7,675 nt of DNA from Planctomycetota bacterium (GCA_030605285.1 JAUWIQ010000082.1:1-7675); one strand, 5' to 3'. Counted from the stretch's first letter, positions 1 through 6,605 are shown. A program made the numbers and translations. Notes: generated by a model not told the origin, from the sequence alone.

Positions 1-1123
1 CCGATCTGAGTAACCCGGTAATCGCTTTGGCGACATCATGCGCCGCATTCGGGAATGCCATATTCGACATGCTCTTGGCCATCGCCTGACGCAAATTAGC
101 ATCATTGACTATCGGTAATATCCGTGCGCCTAATTCATCATCGAGGCGACCACAGAGTTGTAGAGGATCGATTGTCACGGCGGCTCCCGCGCGGGTGAAA
201 CAGCGGGCATGGATCCGCTGATGATCACCACTGCTTTCAGAGTCGGAAAGCAGAATAGCGGGAACACCATACACTGCCAACTCGGAAAGTGTCGTGCCAC
301 CTGCGTGGCAAATCACTAAATCTGTATCGAGCAACATGCTGGGAAGATCATCAACAAAAGGAACTACCTCCGCCTGCAGGGCCAGTTTCCTGTAAAGTTC
401 TGCAGTCCGGGACGTGTCCTGCAATCCCGCCTGATGCACAATCCGCCAGCTGCTCACAGCACGACTGAGCTTATAAAGCGCGCGAGGAACCCATTCGTTC
501 AGCGCCGGCACACCCAGGCAACCCCCCGTGACCAGCAAGCGTGGCCCGTGTGCAGAATGGGACTTGTGAGCTATCGAAATGGAACGGACTGGGTTGCCTG
601 TGATCTGAACACTCGCCGAGGTCCGCAGCCGTTGCTTAGCACCCGGGGAAGAAACACAAATCAATTCCGCAATGCGAGACAATTTTCGCGTGGTGCGGCC
701 GGAGACCGGATTCTGATCCAGAAGTGCAACATGAATCCCAGCCTGCAGGGCGGCCCGCGCGATGGGCAGACTGGCATAACCACCTAAACCGACAACTGCA
801 GTCACATTTTCTGAGCCAATCCAGTGGGCCGCATTACGAATCCTGCGACGTCGGTCTTTGACAAATTTCCAGACCTCCCGCAACGATTGCGACCAGGGAC
901 GACAGGGAAGACCGCGATAGGCAAAGCCTGCCGCGAAAACGTGCTTTCTTTCGAGATGTGTTCCCGCGCCGCAAAAACTTATTTTTACCCCAGGCAAATC
1001 CCTGCGAAGCTGATCAGCAACCGCCAAACCTGGAAACAGACGGCCCGCCGTATCCCCTCCGGCAAACACCACATGCTCTACCGAGTCCATCCCTTTTGAA
1101 AATTCTGAATTATCGGTTCCCAT
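1..1123 (-). CDS. murG: MurG-like UDP-GlcNAc:lipid I N-acetylglucosaminyltransferase, divergent; 3' end cut by window edge
   Basis: MurG transfers GlcNAc from UDP-GlcNAc to lipid I at the inner face of the membrane, making lipid II. Reading the reverse strand from the ATG at 1123 gives 374 codons with no stop up to the window edge. E. coli MurG has about 355 residues, so little is missing. Seen: the N-domain loop AGGDTAGRLFPGLAVA (residues 21-36), GLGGYAS (112-118), LDQNPVSGR (135-143), TGNPVR (175-180), GGCLGV (200-205), HQAG (230-233), HAGGTTLSELA (273-283) and DHQRIHA (300-306). These match MurG in order and spacing. Several normally conserved positions differ: the first loop is usually GGGTGGH, the second-domain motif GGSQGA, and the sugar-binding motif DHQ..NA. 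Another ATG at 1132 is in frame, and codon 12 (1090) is a further possible start. Family membership is secure; catalytic competence is not. Confidence 0.85.
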   Translation of the reverse strand, partial: MGTDNSEFSKGMDSVEHVVFAGGDTAGRLFPGLAVADQLRRDLPGVKISFCGAGTHLERKHVFAAGFAYRGLPCRPWSQSLREVWKFVKDRRRRIRNAAHWIGSENVTAVVGLGGYASLPIARAALQAGIHVALLDQNPVSGRTTRKLSRIAELICVSSPGAKQRLRTSASVQITGNPVRSISIAHKSHSAHGPRLLVTGGCLGVPALNEWVPRALYKLSRAVSSWRIVHQAGLQDTSRTAELYRKLALQAEVVPFVDDLPSMLLDTDLVICHAGGTTLSELAVYGVPAILLSDSESSGDHQRIHARCFTRAGAAVTIDPLQLCGRLDDELGARILPIVNDANLRQAMAKSMSNMAFPNAAHDVAKAITGLLRS

Positions 1124-1144
1124 CGATCCCATCCTATCATAAAT

Positions 1145-1177
1145 AAAACGCGTAGCCACCAAGGCCGTGGCTACGCG
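1145..1177 (-). terminator. Rho-independent-type terminator or attenuator just before murG
   Basis: A perfect 11-base-pair stem (CGCGTAGCCAC at 1149-1159 with GTGGCTACGCG at 1167-1177) closes a 7-base loop. Read on the minus strand it is followed directly by TTTTATTT, the form of an intrinsic terminator. The plus-strand side has no T-run, so it would act only on minus-strand transcription, meaning readthrough from murE. It ends 12 bases before the upper candidate murG ATG (1132), which leaves no space for a promoter between them. It could therefore be a leader attenuator rather than a plain operon end. Confidence 0.6.
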
Positions 1178-1186
1178 CCATGTTCC

Positions 1187-1226
1187 CTGAGGGACTGGGG
1201 CGGCGTGAGGCCGCCCCAGTCCTCAG
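1187..1226. repeat. Long GC-rich inverted repeat (hairpin)
   Basis: The left arm (1187-1204) pairs with the right arm (1210-1226) over 17 base pairs with a single bulged G, around the 5-base loop GTGAG. The core is GACTGGGGCGGC against GCCGCCCCAGTC. There is no T-run on either side, so it is not a standard terminator by itself. It lies ten bases from the hairpin at 1149-1177. The two may act as a tandem RNA structure in the murG leader, or may be dispersed intergenic palindromes of the genome. Confidence 0.7.
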
Positions 1227-1377
1227 TCTCGAGATCCATCGTGAAGCGACCGCCAATTCGGTTGACCCAGTAACCGAAGCAACTGACGGTAATCAAACTC
1301 CTACCCAGGAGGAAGGGCAGCGTTCAGGCCCCGCAACCTTCACGCAATCGATGGAACTCCTATTGATTTAGAGGGGT

Positions 1378-1605
1378 CTATCGACCCAATTGCTTATCGC
1401 GTTTGGCGATCACGGGAGCCCAAGTACCAAATTCCCGAACGGATGCCAAGGCCGTTTTCTGCGGGAGTGCGCCTCCCGTACTACCAACGACAAAATCGCA
1501 CACTCCCCGATGCGCAGCAAACTCTTCAAGCTCACCCGATGAACACACATAATCCCCAAAGAGCTGCTGTCGTTGCCAGCGAATAATGCGGATTAAAGAG
1601 GGCAA
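1378..1605 (-). pseudogene. Small frame of unknown nature; possible relic of a murF-like gene
   Basis: A 75-codon minus-strand frame opening with TTG at 1605 and ending in TAG. No ribosome binding site is evident. The middle (GELEEFAAHRGVCDFVVG, residues 24-41) faintly resembles the C-terminal Rossmann-like domain of MurF, where a GD..ELG segment is followed by an AA..GVD...VG pattern, and an LFGD precedes it. That resemblance is weak and from memory. The position after murE is where murF often lies. The frame overlaps another small frame on the same strand (1532-1699), so at most one is likely to be translated. It could equally be chance. Confidence 0.2.
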
Positions 1606-1699
1606 TCATCGCTCGACGCGGGACCCCTGAGAAATAGCCCGCGAGAAACAGCGGCACAAACAGGAGGAACGCTTGTGCTGATTTGTGGGGCCCCGCCAC
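1532..1699 (-). CDS. Possible 55-residue membrane peptide or membrane-gene relic
   Basis: A GTG-initiated frame on the minus strand encodes 55 residues. It contains one clear hydrophobic run, FLLFVPLFLAGYFSGV (residues 11-26), a short basic turn (PRR) and a second, weaker apolar stretch (ATTAALWGLCVFIG, 42-55) ending at the stop. The frame is open further upstream to a TAA near 1733. No convincing ribosome binding site precedes the GTG. It could be a small two-helix membrane protein, a remnant of a multi-pass gene such as mraY or ftsW expected in this neighbourhood, or noise. I recognise no family. Confidence 0.22.
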   Translation of the reverse strand: MAGPHKSAQAFLLFVPLFLAGYFSGVPRRAMIALFNPHYSLATTAALWGLCVFIG

Positions 1700-1782
1700 A
1701 ATTGTGGGCCGATCCCCAAAGACCGGTCGTTATTGTCGCGATCCACCCGCTGCCTGTGACAAGCCACAGCAAACCTGCCCCC

Positions 1783-3273
1783 TCATGCGGCTCGCCGACC
1801 TTCCTCCCCGCCCCAGGCTAAAGACGTGCCTCTGAGACAGTGCCGAGCAACCTCGCGATCATCAAGGGGCAACCGTCGGTTTCCAAGGATTTGCCACGAT
1901 TCGTGGCCTCTTCCTGCAATCAGCACGCAGTCTCCTTCATTTGCCGAAGCAATCGCAATTTCTATTGCGCTGGCACGATCGAATTCCACAAGCACATCCT
2001 CGGCAGATTGCATGCCCCGAAGAATTCCCTCAACAATTTCGGTAGAACTCTCATTGTGGGGATTATCATCGGTAACAATCGAGGCATCTGCAAGCATTGC
2101 AACAGTCTCTCCCATCCGTGGCCTTTTTTCTCGGTCCCGATTTCCTGCAGCACCAAAGACACAAATCAAACGGCCTGATGTGACCTCTCGAAGCGTCCGC
2201 AGACTGTTTTCGAGTGCCTCAGGCGTATGCGCGTTATCGACAAAAACCTGGAACTTCTGGCCGCATTCAATCCGCTGCAACTGCCCTGGTATTTCATCGA
2301 CGTTTTCCAAACCCCGCACGATCGTCGCCAGGTCCACACCATAGGCCAGCCCGACCGCCGCGGCCGCCAAACAGTTGTAAATATGATGGTCCCCAATGAT
2401 ATGGGTTCGAACTGGTATGGTATCCGTACCCCACTGCAGCAAAAAAGTCTGTTCACTCGGAACCCTCTCTAAAAGCATCGCGGTGACTGCGGCAGGTCGC
2501 CGCATCCCAATCGTCAGCACGGGGTTCGGCAACTGATCCTGGTATTCCGCGCATTTATCATCATCCGCATTGAGGACAACGAGCCCTTCCGGCCTCAATT
2601 GCTCAAAGATCTGGGCCTTCGTGTCGTGGGAATCAAGAGGATCATGCTGGTCATGCGTGATACAAGCCACATCCAACTCGACACCTACTGTGCGCCGCGT
2701 GGCAATTGCGCGACTTGAAAATTCGACAACGGCATGGGTGCATCCGCCCGCCCGCATTTTTGCCAAGTAATCCGCCATCACGGCCGCACCAGGTGTGGAA
2801 AGAACTGCGGGAGAGGTACGCTGCCCATCACAGTAACCCAAGGTATTCAGTACGCCACTATGAAGACCGGCCATCTTGATAATCGACTGGATCAGGCAGG
2901 TAGTGGTTGTCTTGCCATGAGTACCCGTCACGCCAATCACATTCAGCCGGCGACTGGGAAAACCGGCCAGGGCATGACAGAGTTCCGCATAGGCAACGCG
3001 CGAATCAGGCACGATACAGAGAGGCACCTCGAGCGAGGGTATGAGTCGCTCGGCAATGATGGCCTGGGCACCCTGGCGCACCGCCTCATCAATAAATGTG
3101 TGGCCGTCGAGTCGATCTCCGATGATCGCGACAAAAATGTCACCGGAGCGACAAGCCCGTGAATCGGACGTACAGGATGAAAACCAAATTTCTTCCGCAC
3201 CAAAAATCTGCCCGTCCGGGAGAATCTCCGAAACGGGCAGGCCTGTCACTTTCAATAAGCTCTTGCCAGTCAT
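1783..3273 (-). CDS. murE: MurE-like UDP-MurNAc-tripeptide ligase with atypical substrate motifs
   Basis: MurE is a cytoplasmic ATP-dependent ligase that adds the third amino acid (usually meso-diaminopimelate or lysine) to UDP-MurNAc-L-Ala-D-Glu. The 496 residues are normal for the family. Seen: N-terminal DSRACRSGDIFVA (37-49); P-loop GTHGKTTTT (117-125); STPG (159-162); EFSSRAI (184-190); NADDD (235-239); VDNAHTPEAL (345-354); FGAAGNRDREKRPRMG (373-388); DNPH (403-406); AGRGHESWQ (453-461). The ATG at 3273 has a perfect AAGGAGG six bases upstream. Oddities: DPLDSHD (211-217) stands where DHLDYHG is usual, about seven residues are missing between that motif and Lys219 (the expected carbamylated lysine), SSR replaces SSH, and the arginine of DNPR, which contacts the third amino acid in DAP enzymes, is histidine. 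It is a MurE homologue by overall pattern; amino-acid specificity and activity are uncertain. Confidence 0.88.
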   Translation of the reverse strand: MTGKSLLKVTGLPVSEILPDGQIFGAEEIWFSSCTSDSRACRSGDIFVAIIGDRLDGHTFIDEAVRQGAQAIIAERLIPSLEVPLCIVPDSRVAYAELCHALAGFPSRRLNVIGVTGTHGKTTTTCLIQSIIKMAGLHSGVLNTLGYCDGQRTSPAVLSTPGAAVMADYLAKMRAGGCTHAVVEFSSRAIATRRTVGVELDVACITHDQHDPLDSHDTKAQIFEQLRPEGLVVLNADDDKCAEYQDQLPNPVLTIGMRRPAAVTAMLLERVPSEQTFLLQWGTDTIPVRTHIIGDHHIYNCLAAAAVGLAYGVDLATIVRGLENVDEIPGQLQRIECGQKFQVFVDNAHTPEALENSLRTLREVTSGRLICVFGAAGNRDREKRPRMGETVAMLADASIVTDDNPHNESSTEIVEGILRGMQSAEDVLVEFDRASAIEIAIASANEGDCVLIAGRGHESWQILGNRRLPLDDREVARHCLRGTSLAWGGEEGRRAA

Positions 3274-3279
3274 TGCAGG

Positions 3280-3286
3280 CCTCCTT
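3280..3286 (-). promoter_or_regulatory. Shine-Dalgarno site of murE
   Basis: On the minus strand AAGGAGG lies six bases before the ATG at 3273. It is the strongest ribosome binding site in the window and fixes the murE start. No comparable site is seen in front of murG, rimO, pgsA or the last gene. Confidence 0.85.
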
Positions 3287-3300
3287 GCCTACGTGGTAAG

Positions 3301-3361
3301 GCCATCGAGCACCGATGGCGAAAACCACTCTCTGGGTTCCGGCAAACTGCCTTGTTTGCCG
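3301..3361. promoter_or_regulatory. Two perfect palindromes in the divergent intergenic region
   Basis: GCCATCG (3301-3307) pairs with CGATGGC (3313-3319) across five bases, and CGGCAAAC (3340-3347) pairs with GTTTGCCG (3354-3361) across six bases. Both lie between the divergent murE and HTH-EIIA genes. They could be operators for a dimeric regulator or hairpins in the murE leader RNA. Neither has a T-run, so terminators are unlikely. I see no confident sigma-70 promoter; GATAAT at 3461-3466 is a possible -10 for the plus-strand genes but lacks a good -35. Confidence 0.4.
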
Positions 3362-3532
3362 CATCACAGACTACGCAGCCAACCTGCGAAGTTCCCCTGA
3401 TTCAAACGCGGGACAAGGGAATTGCAGATTCACATCGGCCACAGCAGCCTACGATTGCAAGATAATCCCCGATCGAAACCCGAGTGTCAAGTTGATCTAG
3501 ACAAGCCTCGCGGATTAGAGAAAGATTGGAAT

Positions 3533-4252
3533 ATGCGCGATACGGATTTTGATATCGAATCGCTAGCTGCCTACCTTCATTTGCTACCGCAAAAGGTCAA
3601 TCGCCTAGCAGAGCGTGGCAAGCTGCCAGGGCGCAAAATCGCCGGCCGCTGGCGATTTGCCCGTGAAGAAATACACCATTGGCTGGAAAAACGGATCGCC
3701 GATACCGACTGCAATCTGGAACTGGCTGAGATGGAAGGTGTACTCGACCGAAATGCGGGCCCCGAACCACTCGCTTTGGCGATAACTGATTTGATTTCCT
3801 TGGACACCATTCGTATTCCCTTGGCAGCAAAAACTCGCGAATCGGTAATTCAGGCGATGGCTATGCTGGCAGCGCAAACGGGCGAACTTTGGGACCCTGA
3901 GTCGCTCGCCAACGCGGTACGCAAACGAGAAGATATGCATCCAACGGCATTGAGTTGCGGGGTGGCTTTACTGCATCCGCGTCGGCCGATGCCCCACATC
4001 CTGTCCAAGCCCCTTCTGGCGCTTGGACGTACCGTGCAGGGAATTCCCTTCGGCGGTCAGGGGGGAGGACTTACCGATGTTTTTTTTCTCATCTGCTCGA
4101 CTACCGATCAGGGGCATCTCAAAACACTAGCGCGGTTAAGCCGCCTGATCAATGACAAAGATGTGTTGCGTTCAATTCGGACGGCCGAGAATGGTCGCGA
4201 GGCCTACGATATCCTTGCGGATCGCGAAAAAGAACTGGAATTGGGGCCGTGA
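3533..4252 (+). CDS. Excisionase-type HTH fused to a PTS EIIA (PtsN/fructose-type) domain
   Basis: A 239-residue two-domain protein. Residues 8-53 match the short excisionase/MerR-like DNA-binding domain (ESLAAYLHLLPQKVNRLAER, then PGRKIAGRWRFAREEIHHWL). Residues about 85-230 match PTS EIIA domains of the PtsN/fructose class: ISLDTIRIPLAAKTRESVIQ at the start, CGVALLHPR (142-150) with His148 as the likely phosphoacceptor, then FGGQGGGLTDVFFLICS (173-189) and QGHLKTLARLSRLI (193-206) with the second active-site His195. PtsN-like proteins are phosphorylated by the PTS phosphorelay and act on partner proteins. Joined to a DNA-binding domain, this suggests a regulator responding to phosphorylation, which is inference. 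An upstream in-frame ATG at 3422 exists, but homology begins just after the ATG at 3533, so I chose that one. Its stop region provides the ribosome binding site of the next gene. Confidence 0.8.
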   Translation: MRDTDFDIESLAAYLHLLPQKVNRLAERGKLPGRKIAGRWRFAREEIHHWLEKRIADTDCNLELAEMEGVLDRNAGPEPLALAITDLISLDTIRIPLAAKTRESVIQAMAMLAAQTGELWDPESLANAVRKREDMHPTALSCGVALLHPRRPMPHILSKPLLALGRTVQGIPFGGQGGGLTDVFFLICSTTDQGHLKTLARLSRLINDKDVLRSIRTAENGREAYDILADREKELELGP

Positions 4253-4256
4253 AGGA
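4252..4256 (+). promoter_or_regulatory. Shine-Dalgarno overlapping the upstream stop codon; decides the next start
   Basis: AAGGA starts on the last base of the TGA that ends the HTH-EIIA gene and lies seven bases before the ATG at 4264. This favours the ATG over the in-frame GTG at 4249, which itself overlaps the stop codon. It implies translational coupling of the two genes. Confidence 0.6.
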
Positions 4257-4263
4257 CAGACTC

Positions 4264-5112
4264 ATGGCAATTTCTAATCGCAAAACATATCCGCTACTCA
4301 CGTTGTTGGTCGGGGATTTCACACCCCCGGAATTTCAACCGGTTGCTGAGCAACTCGGTCGTCTCACGGAAATCGAGACGACCGTCGATTGCAATTCGGC
4401 ACAATCCCGGATACGGGCAGGCAGTATCTCACCCGATGTGATTGTGGTGGCTCATCTGTGGCCTGGACAACACCCTCATGGAAATTTAGACCAATTACAA
4501 CGATCCGCACCCTTGGCTCGGATACTTGCTTTGGGCAGCAGTTGGTGCGAGGGGGAACCGCGGACGGGTCTACCGTGGCCTGGCATGCTGCGAACGTACT
4601 GGCACGGTTGGCTGGCCCATTGGAAGCAAGATTTTCTTCGGTTCTCTGACTCACAGTTGCCCACATGGGGGCTACCGACAACAGCAACCGATGACGAACG
4701 TACCCTGTTTTTCCATCCTCGCGAGGTGTCGTCCGGGAAGTTCCTTGCCGTGCGAAGCCCGTGTGCTGATCTGGCAGATATGCTCTGCACCGTCTGCCGC
4801 CGCTGGGGTTTTGGAGCCGTCTGGCTTGACCCCAGATGCCCGCCACGGATTGAAGGCCCGGCTGCTATCCTCTGGGAAGGAAATCCAACCCGCCTGCACG
4901 ACCTGCGGACAGTCCGCCAGATGCATCCAGAGACTCCCATACTTGCGCTAATCGACTTTCCCAGGTGGGAAGACGTTCGGCAAGTGGAACTTTTAGGTCC
5001 TGCGGCCGTACTCTCCAAGCCACTGAACCTGGAGGACCTCTTCAGCCGCCTTGAAGACTTGCTCTCGGATCGGCCCACGGAGCAAGTGCAGCGGCCGGTT
5101 GGCATTGTCTAA
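4264..5112 (+). CDS. Protein with two degenerate receiver-like halves, function unknown
   Basis: A soluble 282-residue protein. Residues about 11-95 have an alternating strand/helix pattern like a response-regulator receiver (LLTLLVGDF, SPDVIVVAHLWPG, PLARILALGSSW). Residues about 159-268 repeat it more clearly: KFLAVRSPCADLADMLCTVC, GPAAILWEG, HPETPILALIDFP, LGPAAVLSKPLNLEDLFSRL, with Lys252 in the place of the conserved receiver lysine. No aspartate sits at the usual phosphorylation position: WEG (204-206) occupies it in the second half and HLWPG (64-68) in the first. This suggests pseudo-receivers that bind partners rather than take phosphate. The linker (about 100-158) is rich in tryptophan and proline. 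It is translationally coupled to the HTH-EIIA gene, so a role in the same regulatory circuit is likely. I know no named family for the whole protein. Confidence 0.7.
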   Translation: MAISNRKTYPLLTLLVGDFTPPEFQPVAEQLGRLTEIETTVDCNSAQSRIRAGSISPDVIVVAHLWPGQHPHGNLDQLQRSAPLARILALGSSWCEGEPRTGLPWPGMLRTYWHGWLAHWKQDFLRFSDSQLPTWGLPTTATDDERTLFFHPREVSSGKFLAVRSPCADLADMLCTVCRRWGFGAVWLDPRCPPRIEGPAAILWEGNPTRLHDLRTVRQMHPETPILALIDFPRWEDVRQVELLGPAAVLSKPLNLEDLFSRLEDLLSDRPTEQVQRPVGIV

Positions 5113-5198
5113 AGGGCGAGCCGCCTCGTTATTTACTTGAACTTTAGGTACGATAAGACCTCGATCTAGTAAAAATCCCCTCGTTTGGAAACTTTCCC

Positions 5199-6572
5199 TT
5201 GGCTGGCACTTTTTCCTCCGACCTGCAACGTGCCGAATGTAAGGGGACCTACGCCTTCATGAGCCTGGGTTGCCCAAAAAATCTAGTGGATAGCGAACGC
5301 ATGTTGGGGCTGCTGCAACTCGATGGGTACCAACTCGTCGCCGAACCGGATGGCGCCGATTTTGCCATCGTGAACACCTGTGGCTTTATTGAAAGCGCCC
5401 GGGATGAGGCTCACAGCGTAATCGAAGAAATGCTCAAGCTTAAACGGGCGGGCCGCCTTCGGGGCCTGATCGTATCCGGCTGCCTTGCCGAGCGAGAAAA
5501 AGAAGCCTTGCTCACGCAGCAACCCGATATCGACCACATCGCTGGAGTCTTTGCCCGCGAGGAGATAACCCAACTTGCAGATCGGCTGATTGGGGGATTG
5601 GAGGAGCAACGCGCAGTCTTTCATCCCGCTCCAGCGCGACCGCTCAGTGACACGAACCGACTCCGAATTACACCGCGTCATTTCGCCTATTTGAAAATAT
5701 CTGAGGGATGCGATCGACTCTGTACGTTCTGTGCGATCCCAAAAATGCGGGGCAAACACGCCACCAAACCGCTGGATGAGGTGGTCCGCGAAGCGGAGGA
5801 GTTGGCCGCGGATGGGGTCCGGGAACTCAATTTGGTCGCCCAGGACACAACCTATTACGGCAGGGACCTCTACGGCGAATCGCGGCTTGTCGAACTGCTC
5901 GGGAAGTTGGAGCAGATCGAGGGCCTGGACTGGATCCGACTCTTATATCTCTATCCAATGTATTTTGACGAGGAGCTGATTGATCTGATTGCGGGCAGCA
6001 GTCGCATCGTTCCTTACCTGGACATGCCACTTCAACATATCAATGATACGGTACTCAAACGGATGCAGCGGCGCGTGAGTCGCAGCAAAACCGAAGAACT
6101 TCTGGGGAAACTCCGCAGCCGAATCAAAAATGTCGTGATTCGCACAACCTTCATCACTGGATTTCCAGGAGAGACGGAGCAACAATTCAAAGAGCTCGTT
6201 GATTTTGTGGATCAACAGCAATTTGAACGGCTGGGAGTTTTCACGTACTCGCTCGAAGAGGATACACCCGCTGCCAAGCTGGATGGTCACCTACCAGAAG
6301 ACGTGAAGGCTGCTCGACGCAGTCAGCTCATGGAGGCCCAGCAAAAAATTGCCTTCCAGTGGAATACTGCACAGACCGGAAAACAACTTGAGGTACTCAT
6401 CGATCGCCCCCACCCGGACGAGCCGGGGGTCTGGATCGGACGGACCTATGCCGATGCACCCGACATCGATGGACTTGTGTTTGTTACTGCGGAAAACGTT
6501 GCCGCTGGTCAGTTCGTGCCTTGTGAGATTGTGGCATCGCAGGGGTACGACCTGATCGCCGTCCCAGGCTAA
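5199..6572 (+). CDS. rimO: Ribosomal protein S12 methylthiotransferase RimO
   Basis: RimO is a radical-SAM enzyme that methylthiolates an aspartate of ribosomal protein S12 using two [4Fe-4S] clusters. The 457 residues show all three domains. The N-terminal UPF0004 domain has cluster cysteines in SLGCPKN (Cys25), NTCGF (Cys61) and SGCLAER (Cys94). The radical-SAM core has the CxxxCxxC motif in EGCDRLCTFC (Cys171, Cys175, Cys178), followed by the RimO-typical PKMRGKHA. The C-terminal TRAM domain runs from about residue 392. GFPGETEQQF (321-330) is also typical. The start is taken as TTG at 5199 because the first in-frame ATG (5259) lies inside the SLGC motif; only a weak GGAAA precedes it. The 86 bases upstream suggest a separate promoter from the preceding pair, though none is clear. 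It is probably co-transcribed with pgsA, 33 bases on. Confidence 0.95.
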   Translation: MAGTFSSDLQRAECKGTYAFMSLGCPKNLVDSERMLGLLQLDGYQLVAEPDGADFAIVNTCGFIESARDEAHSVIEEMLKLKRAGRLRGLIVSGCLAEREKEALLTQQPDIDHIAGVFAREEITQLADRLIGGLEEQRAVFHPAPARPLSDTNRLRITPRHFAYLKISEGCDRLCTFCAIPKMRGKHATKPLDEVVREAEELAADGVRELNLVAQDTTYYGRDLYGESRLVELLGKLEQIEGLDWIRLLYLYPMYFDEELIDLIAGSSRIVPYLDMPLQHINDTVLKRMQRRVSRSKTEELLGKLRSRIKNVVIRTTFITGFPGETEQQFKELVDFVDQQQFERLGVFTYSLEEDTPAAKLDGHLPEDVKAARRSQLMEAQQKIAFQWNTAQTGKQLEVLIDRPHPDEPGVWIGRTYADAPDIDGLVFVTAENVAAGQFVPCEIVASQGYDLIAVPG

Positions 6573-6605
6573 CCGTACTTTCACGCATAGAATCTAGCTT
6601 GCAAC

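Larger units (their letters stand above)
1124..1782. other. 659-base stretch between murE and murG without a convincing gene
   Basis: In many dcw clusters murF, mraY and ftsW lie between murE and murG; none is recognisable here. I read all three minus-strand frames. They are broken into short pieces, of which two overlapping ones (1532-1699 and 1378-1605) have some protein-like character. The half nearest murG holds two strong hairpins (1149-1177 and 1187-1226). The plus-strand frame at 1180-1371 runs through the second hairpin, starts within three bases of the first, and has no recognisable product. The stretch may be a gene relic, a long untranslated region, or both. Confidence 0.6.

Noticed and set aside
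434..1099. Plus-strand frames of 117 and 91 codons
   Set aside because: They lie wholly antisense to the murG homologue, whose frame shows clear family motifs.
1180..1371. Plus-strand 63-codon frame between the mur genes
   Set aside because: It runs through the long hairpin and starts within three bases of the other, has no ribosome binding site, and its product resembles nothing; more likely intergenic noise.
3422..3532. 37-residue N-terminal extension of the HTH-EIIA protein from the ATG at 3422
   Set aside because: The extension has no domain character and no ribosome binding site, and the HTH domain begins right after the ATG at 3533.
4476..5105. Minus-strand 209-codon frame
   Set aside because: It is serine- and arginine-rich in the way of antisense shadows and lies opposite a plus-strand gene with receiver-like structure and a good ribosome binding site.
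5113..5198. Weak hairpin with a T-rich tail after the pseudo-receiver gene (CGAG/CTCG)
   Set aside because: The stem is only four base pairs plus wobble pairs, too weak to call a terminator.
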